From the NCBI GenBank assembly GCA_963667205.1, contig OY762959.1, positions 992,001 to 1,056,000 of the forward strand: a stretch of DNA of 64,000 bases, given 5' to 3'. The position numbers and the translations under genes are program-made. Under the pieces are notes generated by a model. The model did not search any database, was not told where the DNA came from, and saw only the letters and a program-made list of their open reading frames with translations. Of this stretch, positions 51,957 to 61,412 are shown piece by piece. Positions within the stretch are counted from its first letter, which is position 1, and every line of letters begins with the position of its first letter. The stretch is from CF-162 sp963667205. GTDB taxonomy: Bacteria > Chloroflexota > Dehalococcoidia > SM23-28-2 > RBG-16-64-32.

Positions 51957-53078
51957 ATGGACATCCTTCTAAACTACGTCCTGCCTTTCGTCGGGATGCT
52001 CATGGCGCTGATCGTCATACACGAACTGGGCCACTACGTGACGGCCAAGATTTTTGGCGTCAAGGTCCTTGAGGCGGGCATCGGCTATCCGCCGCGGGCC
52101 TGGGGCTTCACCTTCCGCGGCACCATCTACTCGCTCAACTGGCTGCCGTTGGGCGGCTTCGTGCGCCTTCTGGGCGAAGAAGACCCGGAGGACCCGGAGA
52201 GCCTCGCCGCGCAGGCGGCCTGGAAGCGCCTCATCATCCTCGCTTCGGGCGGCGTGCTGAACCTGGCGCTGCCGATCCTGCTCTTCGCCATCCTCTTCAT
52301 GCTGCCGCGGGAGGTGCCGGTTGGCCCCGTCGTGATCGACGTGGTGGAGCAGAATTCGCCGGCGGCAGAGGCCGGCCTGCTCGCCGGTGACGAGATCATC
52401 TCGATCAACGGCAACCAGATCGACAACACCGCAGACGCCAGCCGCGCGATCCGGCTCAACGTCGGAAAGACGCTGGACTTCGAGGTGCAGCGAGAGTTCT
52501 TCGGCGGCGGAAGCGGCATCGTGGAGGCGCCGGTAGAGGCCCGCTGGACGCCGCCGGACGGGCAGGGCCCGACGGGAATCCGTATCCACAACCTAGTGGC
52601 CGGCTCGGCCGTCTGCCAGGGTGAGGGGCGCCCCGATCAGTGCTACGAAACGGAGAAGTTCGGCTTTTTCGAGTCGTTCCCCAAAGGCTGGTCGGCGACC
52701 TGGGACACGCTGACCCTCGCCCGCAACCAGGTGATCATGATGGTCAAGGGCGGCGGCGGACCGGACTTCGCCGGCCCGGTGGGCATCGCCCAGGCGACGG
52801 GCGAGGTCGTGGAGGAGTCGGGCTGGGAGCCGGTGCTGGAGCTGGCGGCGCTGCTCTCGATCAACCTCGGCATCATCAACCTGCTGCCGCTGCCGATGCT
52901 GGACGGCGGGCGCATCGCCTTCGTCTTGCTCGAAGTGGCGCGGCGGGGCAAACGGATCGCGCCGGAGAAGGAAGCGCTGGTGCATCTCGTTGGACTGGCG
53001 CTTATCATAACCATGGCCGTAGTAGTCACCTACTTCGACGTCGCCAGACTCATCAGCGGCGGAAGCCTGTTCGAGTAG
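51957..53078 (+). CDS. rseP: RIP metalloprotease (site-2 protease)
   Basis: This intramembrane zinc protease of family M50 has 373 residues. IVIHELGHYVTAKIFGVKV carries the HExxH zinc site in the first membrane helix. One PDZ domain spans about 120-190 (NSPAAEAGLLAGDEIISING). LLPLPMLDGGRIAFV supplies the third ligand (Asp of LDG). The last membrane helix is near the C-terminus. It probably cleaves anti-sigma factors or signal-peptide remnants. Adjacent to dxr, a conserved order. Confidence 0.95.
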   Translation: MDILLNYVLPFVGMLMALIVIHELGHYVTAKIFGVKVLEAGIGYPPRAWGFTFRGTIYSLNWLPLGGFVRLLGEEDPEDPESLAAQAAWKRLIILASGGVLNLALPILLFAILFMLPREVPVGPVVIDVVEQNSPAAEAGLLAGDEIISINGNQIDNTADASRAIRLNVGKTLDFEVQREFFGGGSGIVEAPVEARWTPPDGQGPTGIRIHNLVAGSAVCQGEGRPDQCYETEKFGFFESFPKGWSATWDTLTLARNQVIMMVKGGGGPDFAGPVGIAQATGEVVEESGWEPVLELAALLSINLGIINLLPLPMLDGGRIAFVLLEVARRGKRIAPEKEALVHLVGLALIITMAVVVTYFDVARLISGGSLFE

Positions 53079-53109
53079 CGCCGACGCCCAATCCGGAGGG
53101 AGAGATCAA

Positions 53110-53406
53110 ATGCCTGACGATCCAGTTATAGCAGCGCCCAACGTCTACAAAGTCGTGGCCGAGGACGACCGCGTACGAGTGCTGGAGAGCCGCATGGGGC
53201 CTGGTGACAAAACGGCGATGCACGGCCATCCTAAGATCGTGGCCGTTGCGCTCACACCCGCAAATGTACGCTTCACCGGACCAGACGGCGAGACCACGGA
53301 CGCAGAACTGCCGGCCGGACAGCCGATGATTTTAGAGGCGACAGAGCACACTACCGAGAACATCGGCAGCGCTGCGGCAGTCGTTATCATCGTCGAGCTG
53401 AAGTAG
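53110..53406 (+). CDS. small cupin-like protein
   Basis: The 98 residues form a single beta-barrel cupin-type domain: RVRVLESRMGPGDKTAMHGHP has an HxH metal pair, followed by AEHTT-like ATEHTTENIG with another His. GGAGGGAGA lies upstream. Function unknown; similar proteins are annotated as cupins or cytoplasmic. It sits between rseP and ispG on the same strand. Confidence 0.75.
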   Translation: MPDDPVIAAPNVYKVVAEDDRVRVLESRMGPGDKTAMHGHPKIVAVALTPANVRFTGPDGETTDAELPAGQPMILEATEHTTENIGSAAAVVIIVELK

Positions 53407-53417
53407 ACGCACTGCTG

Positions 53418-54674
53418 ATGGCGGATCGTTCGAGGCCGGCCGAGGCCGGGCAGCAGACAGACGAACCAAAGCCCCTTAGCGCGCGCCGAAAGTCGCGGCC
53501 CGTGTACGTCGGCGACGTCCAGGTCGGCGGCGACGCTCCCGTCGTCGTGCAGACGATGACGAACACCGACACGGCCGACGCGAAGGCCACGATCGAGCAG
53601 ATCGCCCGTCTCGGCGAGGCCGGGGCTGAAATCGTGCGCATCGCCGTTCCCGACAAGCGCGCCGCCGCCGCCGTGCCGGAGATCGTGGCGAAGACCCCGG
53701 TGCCGCTGATCGCCGACATCCACTTCGATCATCGCCTGGCGCTGACTTCGATCGCCGGCGGCATCCACGGCCTGCGGCTGAACCCCGGCAACATCCGCGA
53801 CGCGGACAAGGTGCGCGAAGTCGTCAAGGCGGCGAAGGAGCGCGGCATCTCGATCCGCATCGGTGTCAACGAGGGCTCGCTGCCGCCGATCCCGGCCCTG
53901 GCCGACGGCGAACTACCGCCGAGCAAGCAGAGCCGAATGGTGGAAGCCGGCCTCTGGGAGATCGGCGTGCTGGAGGAGATGGGCTTCGAGGACATCAAGA
54001 TCTCGCTCAAGGCGTTCGACGTGCCGACGATGGTCGCGGCCTACCGCGATATGGAGAAGCGCGTGCCCTACCCGCTCCACCTCGGAGTGACGGAGGCCGG
54101 GACGCCCGGCGCCGGCACGGTGCGCTCCGCCGTCGGCATCGGCCTGCTGCTGGCCGAGGGCATCGGCGACACAATCCGCGTGTCGCTGGCCGCCGATCCG
54201 GAAGAGGAGCTGCCCGTCTGCTGGGACATCCTGAAGTCGCTCAACATCCGCATGCGCGGGCCAACGATCGTCGCCTGTCCGACCTGCGGCCGCATCGAGG
54301 TCGACCTGATCCCGCTGGCGAACAAGGTCGAGGAGACGTTCAAGTCGATCGGCAAGCCGATCACCGTGGCCGTGATGGGCTGCGTGGTCAACGGCCCCGG
54401 CGAGTCCCGCGACGCCGACATCGGCCTGGCAGCCGGCAAGGGCCGGGGCGCCATCTTCCGCAAGGGCGAGGTCGTGCGCACCGTGGCCGAGTCCGAGTTC
54501 ATGAGCGCGCTCCTGCAAGAAGGCGCGAAGGTGATCGAGGAGCGCTACGGCGAGACGATCGACCTCTCGGCGCTCGACGGCGGGGAGACCGCCCCCGCGC
54601 CGGACAACCCGCTGATCGCGCTGACGCCGGTAGAGACGTCCGAGACGCTGCCCGGGCGCGCCGCCCGCCGCTAG
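53418..54674 (+). CDS. ispG: 4-hydroxy-3-methylbut-2-en-1-yl diphosphate synthase
   Basis: This [4Fe-4S] enzyme of the MEP pathway forms HMBPP. The 418 residues start with a 30-residue non-conserved stretch, then SRPVYVGDVQVGGDAPVVVQ-type PVVVQTMTNTDTADAKATI, PLIADIHFDHRLAL, LRLNPGNIRD. The cluster Cys are in IVACPTCGRIEVD and VMGCVVNGPGESRDADIG. Short (bacterial, without the TIM-A insertion). Complete. Its stop overlaps the convergent membrane-protein gene by 4 bp. Confidence 0.97.
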   Translation: MADRSRPAEAGQQTDEPKPLSARRKSRPVYVGDVQVGGDAPVVVQTMTNTDTADAKATIEQIARLGEAGAEIVRIAVPDKRAAAAVPEIVAKTPVPLIADIHFDHRLALTSIAGGIHGLRLNPGNIRDADKVREVVKAAKERGISIRIGVNEGSLPPIPALADGELPPSKQSRMVEAGLWEIGVLEEMGFEDIKISLKAFDVPTMVAAYRDMEKRVPYPLHLGVTEAGTPGAGTVRSAVGIGLLLAEGIGDTIRVSLAADPEEELPVCWDILKSLNIRMRGPTIVACPTCGRIEVDLIPLANKVEETFKSIGKPITVAVMGCVVNGPGESRDADIGLAAGKGRGAIFRKGEVVRTVAESEFMSALLQEGAKVIEERYGETIDLSALDGGETAPAPDNPLIALTPVETSETLPGRAARR

Positions 54675-55651
54675 GCGGGGCTTGCGGTGCGGGTGTTCTT
54701 GATGCGGAAGAGGAGGTACATCGCCAGCGTCAGCCCGAAACAGATGAGCATGAGCAGCAGCGCGATCGCCGGCGTCGTATCGCTCAGCGCGTCGTAGGAC
54801 TGGCGCTCCGCATTCAGGAGGACGTGCCAGAAGAGGAACGCGGTGACCCCCGTGAAGCCGAGCCAGACGAGCTTGCTCCAGGCCCAGAGGCGGTGACCGT
54901 CCATGAACTTGATCGGCACCATCTGGAAGAACATGCCCTCAAGGCCGCCAACGAAGATCCCGACGGAGACACCCTCAGGTATCGAGGCCCAGAACGAGTC
55001 GTTGTCGGTCGCCAGATCGCGGGCCGGCGCGAGTAGCAGGAAGGCGGCGGCGCAGACCGTGAGCAGGACGAGCGCCGGGAAGAGGATCTGCCGGCCTTCC
55101 TGGTCGCGCGTGATGACCGAGCCGGCTACTAACGTATGCGCGGCGATGAACCCGTAGATGATGCCCGGCTGGAAGCCGAGCAGGCGCGTCATCGCGATGC
55201 AGAAGAGCGCGACGAAGATACCGATCGGGAAGAGCCTGATCGAGCCTGGTAGCCCGAAGCCGTTCGTCATCAGCAGCTGGCCGCCGTCATAGACGTACGT
55301 GAGGACGGCGAAGGCCGCCAGGAAGCTGATGAAGATTACCGCGCTCTGCTCGTTGACGCCGTAGCCCGGCTCCTCCAGCCCGTAGAGGAGCGCGGCCAGC
55401 GCGAGCAGCACAATTGGCGCGAGTAACCCTGCCACTCCTCGCCCGTCCGTGATCAGCCGGCCGACGTTGCCGATGATGTCGAATACGCCCTTCAGCGGTC
55501 CGCTGATGCGCTCGAACCAGCCCCTGATGTCGTCCTCGTTCTCTTCGACCGTCTGGTTGAAGATCTCGGCCGTGGCCAGCATAAGGACGAGGGTGAAGCC
55601 GCCGAACAAGATATTCGTGAGGATGATGCCGAGGTCGCTCGGAGAGATCAC
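54671..55651 (-). CDS. polytopic membrane protein of unknown function
   Basis: The 326 residues contain about eight to nine membrane helices, with the first (NILFGGFTLVLMLATAEIFNQ) followed by a cytoplasmic loop VEENEDDIRGWFERI. A conserved-looking stretch is FGLPGSIRLFPIGIFV. No known transporter motif seen. It overlaps the end of the upstream secreted-protein gene by ATGA, so the two are probably one operon, and it could be an export or anchoring partner of that protein. Confidence 0.7.
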   Translation of the reverse strand: MISPSDLGIILTNILFGGFTLVLMLATAEIFNQTVEENEDDIRGWFERISGPLKGVFDIIGNVGRLITDGRGVAGLLAPIVLLALAALLYGLEEPGYGVNEQSAVIFISFLAAFAVLTYVYDGGQLLMTNGFGLPGSIRLFPIGIFVALFCIAMTRLLGFQPGIIYGFIAAHTLVAGSVITRDQEGRQILFPALVLLTVCAAAFLLLAPARDLATDNDSFWASIPEGVSVGIFVGGLEGMFFQMVPIKFMDGHRLWAWSKLVWLGFTGVTAFLFWHVLLNAERQSYDALSDTTPAIALLLMLICFGLTLAMYLLFRIKNTRTASPA

Positions 55652-57403
55652 CCGAACCTGGGGACCGACTGCACGATCTCCGGGCGCGATTCGTTGGTGC
55701 CGCTGAGCGCCGTGATCACCGCGGGCGGCTCGCTCTCGTCCGGCGCCTCAGTTGCGGCGAGCGCGGTGGGTGATGGAGTAAGAGTGACGAACGGCGTTGC
55801 CGTAGCGTCGCCGGCGGCGAGCGCGGTGGGCTCCGGCGAGGCGGTAGCGGGAGCGGGGGCAGGTGTCGGCTGGGGGATGCCCAGCGCCGTTGGTGATGCG
55901 GTTTCCGTCGCGGTGGGAGCGGCCGTTTGCGTCGCCGTCGGAGCCGGTGAGTCAGTCGGAGCCGCCGTAGCGGTCGCAGTGGCAGTCGGCGAGGGGGTTG
56001 GCGTCACGGGCACAGTGGTGAGCGGCGGCACGAGGGTAGTGGGTGCGGGAGTTGGCGTTGGGGACGGCGTCGGTGTCGGCGACGGCGTGGGAGAAGGCGT
56101 GGGAGAAGGCGTGGGAGACAGCGTTGGGGACGGCGTCGGCGTTGGGGACGGCGTCGGCGTTGGGGACGGCGTCGGCGTTGGGGACGGCGTTGGCGACGGC
56201 GTCGGCGTTGGCGACGGCGTCGGTGACCGTGAAGGGGATATCGAAATAGAAGTAGATCTCTGTCCAGCTGGTCAGCATGCAGACGGTGATCACGTGCGAA
56301 CCGGGAGTGGCGCCTGCCGGAACCACGGCCGAGGCCAGGCCGCTCGAACCGGACGGTCCGAAGACGAACAGGGTGCCCTCACCGATGAGCTGGCTCTGGG
56401 TGGGATCGTCGTCGCCATTCCAATCCCAGATAATGTCGACTCCGTACTGCTCGATTCCGGTGGGAGTGTGGCCCGGCTCTAGCGCCGTCGTCCAGTTGAA
56501 CGAGAGCGACGTTCCGGGCGGGCCGAGGGGCGGAACAGCGCCACCGATGGCCGTTTCGTCGAACGAGGGAGAGTTATCGCAGTCCAGCCGGGGTTCGCCG
56601 GGGCCCAGGACAACGATAGCGACTGTCTTGTAGTACCAGAGCTGGGCCACGTCATCCAGCCAGCAGATTGTGATCGTGTGCGGCCCCGGCGCCATCGATG
56701 GCAGGATACGCCCGTCGCCGAAAGCAGAGGTGCCGTCGATGCTCCCCTGACCGACGTGGACACCTGTCTCGTTGATTCCTAAGTTCGCGTCAAGCAGAAC
56801 TTCAAGCGGCTCGCTGACGTCTTCGTGGGTTCCGTCGGGCAGGCTGAACGCTTGGACAAAGAAGCTCTCGTCCTCATAGGCGAAGTCAGGATTGATGAAT
56901 ATCGAGCCGGCGGCGACAAACTCGGAGCTGGCGCCATCGCACTCCGGAGCGCCCAGGACTGTGAACTGGAACTCCTCGAAGAACCAGACCTCGCCGTCGT
57001 CGCTGTTTAGCCAGCAGACGACGACGATGTAGGTGCCGGGTGAGGCAGCGGGGACAACGAAGGGGATGCCGAAGGCGCTCGGTTGATTCTGAAGGATGAG
57101 CCCACTCCCGACCAGCGCGCCGGATACGCCGTCCCAGCTGATCTGCACCGGCTAGTCACCGGACGGATCGATGTCGGCGCCTGTGATATCGACTTCTATG
57201 GTGTCGCCCGGAGAACCCCAGTCGTAGGAGGGGTAGACGTCGGCGCTGCTGGGGTTGGGAGATCCGCCACAGTTGACCGGCCCGCCGGCGAACGCCTCGT
57301 CAGCGGCGGGAGGAGTGCCGCCCGAGAGGAACACAAAAAGCGACAGCGCCACCAGTATCGTGGCGCCGGCCGGAATCAGGATATGCCTCAGGGCTGCGCG
57401 CAA
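55648..57403 (-). pseudogene. secreted repeat protein with Thr/Pro stalk, broken by TAG and frameshift
   Basis: The gene starts at 57403 (MRAALRHILIPAGATILVAL, signal/anchor). It has at least three immunoglobulin/IPT-like beta domains of about 130 residues, each with GP/SPGTYIVVVCWL-type strands (PGPHTITICWL, PGSHVITVCML). Two lesions are seen: an in-frame TAG at 57152-57154 (GD*PVQISWDG) and a frame change near 56225, where DAVANADAVANAV replaces the expected TPSPTPTPSP stalk. The stalk then continues to 55648 in the other frame. Whether this is inactivation or error is open. Confidence 0.75.
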
Positions 57404-57524
57404 AGTCCCTCCCTTTGAACGATAGGGATTAGTCTACCCGTTCGTACGCGGCGCAGGTAGCCCCGCGACGGGCTCTATACGGTAAACCTCTCGGCAACGC
57501 ATATATAACGACTATCTGCCGCTC

Positions 57525-57950
57525 TCAAAGGCGCCGCCAGCGGTCCTGAGGCAGGTATACGAGCCAGCCGCGTGCGAGCAGACCGCGGCGGCGCACCGGC
57601 CCGAAGGTGCGGCTATCAGTGCTGGCGCCGGCGTTGTCGCCCTCGACCCAGTACTCGCCGCGTCCAAGCGTGCGCCCGCCGGCGACATCGCCGGGCACGC
57701 CCTTGATGCGCTTGACGATCCTCCGTCCGGGCCGCTCCGACTGCTGAAGCAGCACCACGTCCCCCGCGCGTGGGCGTTCGCGGCTGAAGGCAAGCCGATC
57801 GAAGAGGACACGCTCGCCCGGAAGGAGCGCCGGTGACATGCTGCGGCCGCTGATGTGAACGCGCCTGGCGCAGGCGAATGCGAGTAGCGCATAGAGGCCG
57901 GGAACGGCCGAGATCAGGCGCAGGAGACGGCGACGGGACTTTCGGGACAT
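57525..57950 (-). CDS. sodX: S26-family peptidase, probable NiSOD maturation protease
   Basis: The 141-residue serine/lysine signal-peptidase-like enzyme has a single N-terminal membrane helix, the catalytic Ser in HISGRSMSPALLPGE, the catalytic Lys in RRIVKRIKGVPGD, and GDNAGASTDSRTFGPV. It is divergently paired with the nickel SOD gene, the usual arrangement of SodX, which removes the NiSOD leader so that His1 can bind nickel. The symbol is by context and length; a general small signal peptidase is possible. Confidence 0.85.
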   Translation of the reverse strand: MSRKSRRRLLRLISAVPGLYALLAFACARRVHISGRSMSPALLPGERVLFDRLAFSRERPRAGDVVLLQQSERPGRRIVKRIKGVPGDVAGGRTLGRGEYWVEGDNAGASTDSRTFGPVRRRGLLARGWLVYLPQDRWRRL

Positions 57951-58045
57951 ATTAGGCTGTAGTAAATTCTACTTCGAGTCGCACTCCCGCGACTGGAAGA
58001 TCCGCCTCGCGCGGAAATCAGCCCCAACGCAGAAGGAGGACCCGC

Positions 58046-58546
58046 ATGCTCAAGTCAACATTCGCCCTCGTGAACCGCCTCTTCCCGCTGGAAGAAGCAT
58101 CGGCCCACTGCGACGTTCCCTGTGGGATCTACGACCCGCACTACGCGCAGATCGCCGCGCTGACGGTGGTGCGCATGAACCAGCTGATCGAAGCGATGGA
58201 GCCGCCGGCGATGGAAAAGGCCGCCCGCGACAACTACATGCACGCGCTCTCCCGCTACACGAGCGCCAAGGAAGAGGCCGCCGAGACGGTGAAGCACGAG
58301 GTGCGCATCATCCGCGGCGACTTCTTCAAGCCGGACAACAGCCCCGACGGCATCGGCGAGATCACGGACGGGATCATGAAGACGGCGTCCCAGGCGCGGC
58401 AGAACATCGACGCCGAGGCCGCGAACAAGCTGCTAGACCTCGTCAACGACTTCGCCCAGGCCTTCTGGACGACGAAGGGTGTGAAGACGAAGAAGCAGAG
58501 CTCCAACCAGGCCGGCGGCGGCGAGTTCGTCGTCCCGGCCGAGTAG
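58046..58546 (+). CDS. sodN: nickel superoxide dismutase
   Basis: This enzyme dismutates superoxide. After a 20-residue leader (MLKSTFALVNRLFPLEEASA) comes the nickel hook HCDVPCGIYDP, in which His1, Cys2 and Cys6 bind nickel after leader removal. The rest is the four-helix-bundle NiSOD (AQIAALTVVRMNQLIEAM). The 166 residues are slightly longer than typical because of a hydrophilic C-terminal tail (KTKKQSSNQAGGGEF). AAGGAGG precedes ATG 58046. Confidence 0.95.
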   Translation: MLKSTFALVNRLFPLEEASAHCDVPCGIYDPHYAQIAALTVVRMNQLIEAMEPPAMEKAARDNYMHALSRYTSAKEEAAETVKHEVRIIRGDFFKPDNSPDGIGEITDGIMKTASQARQNIDAEAANKLLDLVNDFAQAFWTTKGVKTKKQSSNQAGGGEFVVPAE

Positions 58547-58566
58547 CACGACCCAGACAGCGAAGA

Positions 58567-58595
58567 GAAGGGGCGGCACGATGCGCCGCCCCTTC
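58567..58595 (+). terminator. sodN terminator hairpin
   Basis: The 11-bp exact arms GAAGGGGCGGC / GCCGCCCCTTC have a 7-base loop and lie 20 bp beyond the stop. Only a weak T-run follows. Confidence 0.75.
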
Positions 58596-58625
58596 ATCGT
58601 CGGCGCCGATTGGTTGCATGCGGAA

Positions 58626-58657
58626 TAGTTGCGACTGCAACTAACCTGCAGTACTAT
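58626..58657 (+). promoter_or_regulatory. promoter with overlapping MarR-type operator
   Basis: The exact palindrome TAGTTGC-GACT-GCAACTA (58626-58643) covers a -35 TTGCGA (58629-58634). A -10 TACTAT follows at 58652-58657 with 17-bp spacing. The first codon of the regulator gene (GTG 58664) lies 7 bp after the -10, so the transcript is leaderless. The layout suggests autorepression. Confidence 0.75.
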
Positions 58658-58663
58658 TGGCTC

Positions 58664-59182
58664 GTGGAACTGCCTCAGGAGCTTCTGAAGTACTCCGACG
58701 CGATCGACGCCCTGCGCGCCATCGGCCGCGTGCGCTGGGCCGTCATGGACGTCATCGGCAAGCAGGTGGCGGAGCAAGAGGACATTCCGTTCGACTGGTT
58801 CGAGGTGCTGATCGAGATCGTCGAGGCGCCGAACGAGCGCGTCAAGATGACCGGCCTCGCCCGGCTGACGCTGCGCAGCAAGAGCGGCGCCACCCGCCTC
58901 GTCGACCGGCTGGAGAAGGCCGGCCTCGTAAGCCGGGAGACTTCGCCGGAGGACCGCCGCGCCGTATACGTGGCGTTGACCGACAGCGGCCGCGCCCTGT
59001 TCGAAAGGGCCCGCGCTCCGATCGTCGAGATCCTGATCGACCGTTTTGCCGCTCATGTATCGCCCAAGGAAGCCCGCTTCATCACGTTGGCGCTCTCCAA
59101 AGTGCTGGACGCCAACGAGCTGAAGCCTATCGTCGCCCCGCTACGCCCCGAAGAGCCGTCGCCCGCCGGCGCTCTTCGCTAG
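58664..59182 (+). CDS. MarR-family transcriptional regulator
   Basis: About 172 residues from GTG 58664 (MELPQELLKYSDAIDALR), chosen because the promoter and operator lie immediately upstream; a frame to 58610 would run through them. The winged helix has RVKMTGLARLTLRSKSGATRLVDRLEKAGLVSR, with wing SPEDRRAVYVALTDSG. MarR proteins are dimeric repressors released by small ligands. It is followed 13 bp later by an MMPL transporter, a common regulator-efflux pair, so it probably controls both genes. Confidence 0.9.
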   Translation: MELPQELLKYSDAIDALRAIGRVRWAVMDVIGKQVAEQEDIPFDWFEVLIEIVEAPNERVKMTGLARLTLRSKSGATRLVDRLEKAGLVSRETSPEDRRAVYVALTDSGRALFERARAPIVEILIDRFAAHVSPKEARFITLALSKVLDANELKPIVAPLRPEEPSPAGALR

Positions 59183-59195
59183 CCCCGGAGGAAGC

Positions 59196-61376
59196 TTGAG
59201 GAAAGAGTCGATCCTGTTCGAGCGCTGGCCGCGGTTCGCCTACAGGCACGCCCGGCTCGTGCTGCTCGGCACGCTCGTGGGGCTGGCGGTGCTCGCCGCG
59301 CTCTGGGGCTCCCTGCGGGGCGACTTCGGCGACTCGTTCTCAGTCCCGGGCGCTGGGTCTCAGGAGCTCTTCAACCTTCTCGAGGAGCGCTTCCCGGCGA
59401 ACGCCGGCGACTCCGGCTACATCGTCGTCCGTTCCGACGGCGTTGAAGACCCGGCGACGATCGCCCGCGTCGAAGAGCTGATCGGCGAGATCGAAGGGCT
59501 CCCGCAGGTGTACGCCGTCCTCTCGCCGTACGATACGGCAGGCGCGATCTCAGAGGACGGCACGGTCGACCGCATCGACGTCCGTTACGAAACGTAGACG
59601 GACAGCATCGAGACGTCCAGCGCGGAGGCGTTAATCGCCCTCGCGGAAGAGTCGTCGAGCGAGGAGCTGCAGGTAGAGGCCGGCGGACCAGTCGCGCAGA
59701 TCGCCGAACGTCAGCCCCCCGGAAGCTCTGAGATCATCGGCCTCGCGGCGGCGGTCGTCATTCTGCTGCTCGCGTTCGGCTCCTTCGTGGCGATGGCGCT
59801 GCCGATCCTCACCGCGCTGCTCGGCCTGGGCTCCGGATTCTTCATCATCGGCCTCGTCACGTCCGTAGTCGGAATTCCCAGCTGGACGACGCAGTTCGTC
59901 GCGATGATCGGGATCGGGGTGGGCATCGACTACGCCCTGCTGATCTCCACGCGCTTCCGGGAGGCCAGATCGCAGGACCTCTCGAGCGAGGACGCTGCCG
60001 TGGTTGCGGCGGCGACCGCGGGCCGCTCCGTCTTCTTCGCCGGCGGCACGGTCGTGATCGCGCTGCTCGGACTCTGGGCATCCGGCATCGCCAGCATCGG
60101 CTGGGTAGGCACGGCGGCGGCGCTGGTCGTGGCAACGACGGTAGCGATTGCGGTCCTTGTGATGCCGGCGATCCTGCGATACGCGGGCCCGGTGATCAAC
60201 AGCCTGCAGATACCGTTCCTCGCGGCGCCGGCAGCCGAAGCCGAGACCGGGATCGGCTACCGGCTCAGCCGGCTGGTGCAGCGCCATCCCGTGCTTTGCC
60301 TGGTCGGCGCCGCAGCGGTCCTCTTGCTCCTGACGGCGCCGGTGCTAGACCTGCGGCTCGGCATATCCGACCCCGGCAACAACCCCGAGTCGTTCACGTC
60401 CCGGCGTGCCTACGACCTGATCGCGGATGGGTTCGGGCCCGGCACGAACGGCCCCGTCGTCGTCGGCTTCCGGATCGATGACCCGAGCGCGGCCGGACAC
60501 GTCGGCGAGGCGCCGGAGTATCTGGCGACGGTCGACGGCGTCGCCAGCATCGGACCGACCGTCTTCAACGAAGACGGGACCGCCGCGATCGTCACGGTGA
60601 TCCCGGAGTCGGCGCCCCAGGACGCCGCGACTGTCACTCTGATCCACGACCTGCGATCGGCCTTGCGTACTGAATACGCGGACTCCGGCGCGGAGCCGCT
60701 CGTCGGCGGATCGACGGCGGTGTTCATCGACGTCGGTGAGCACCTGAGCCACCGCCTGCCCTACTTCCTCGGCGCCGTCATCGCCCTGAGCTTCCTGCTG
60801 CTCGTCTTCGTCTTCCGGTCGATCCTGGTGCCGCTCAAGGCAGCGCTGATGAACCTGATATCGATCGGAGCGTCGTTCGGCGTGCTGGTCGCGATCTTCC
60901 AGTGGGGGTGGTTCGGCGGAGTCTTCGGCGTCGCCCGCGAGGGGCCGGTGGAGGCGTTCGTGCCGATGATGCTCTTCGCCGTGCTCTTCGGCCTGTCGAT
61001 GGACTACGAGGTCTTCCTCGTGACACGCATCCGCGAGGAGTACGACGCCAGCGGCGACAACACGGAGGCGGTCGCACGGGGTCTTTCCGTGACGACGCGC
61101 GTGATCTCAGCGGCGGCGGCGATCATGGTCGCCGTCTTCCTCACGTTCGCGTTCAGCGACCAGCGCGTTGTGAAGGAGTTCGGCACCGGGCTGGGCTTCG
61201 CCGTCTTCCTGGACGCTACGCTCGTGCGGTTGATCCTTGTGCCGTCGCTGATGCAGCTGGCGGGACGCTGGAACTGGTGGCTGCCGTCGTGGCTGGACCG
61301 CCTGATCCCGCACGTCGACCTGCACGGCCGGCTGACAAGGATTCCGCGACGCCAGCCGGTAGCGACCGGCGACTAG
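59196..61376 (+). pseudogene. MMPL-family transporter interrupted by an in-frame TAG
   Basis: The gene would encode about 726 residues of an RND-type lipid/drug exporter. First membrane helix near 25-45, extracytoplasmic loop, then helices with IGIGVGIDYALLISTRFREA and, in the second half, LFGLSMDYEVFLVTRIREEY, the GxxxDY signatures of both halves. TTG 59196 follows GGAGGAAGC. TAG at 59595-59597 interrupts it (RYET*TDSIETS) in the same frame; CAG is the likely original codon. Without suppression only a 133-residue stub or a restart near 59787 is possible. Confidence 0.85.
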
Positions 61377-61412
61377 CCGCCTACGCCGGGCTGGTATGCT
61401 GCCGGTGTTCTG

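Noticed and set aside
57152..59597. Reassignment of TAG as a sense codon
   Set aside because: Many intact genes here end with TAG (for example mcrB, sodN, the MarR gene and MMPL itself), so TAG works as a stop. Individual mutations or errors are simpler.
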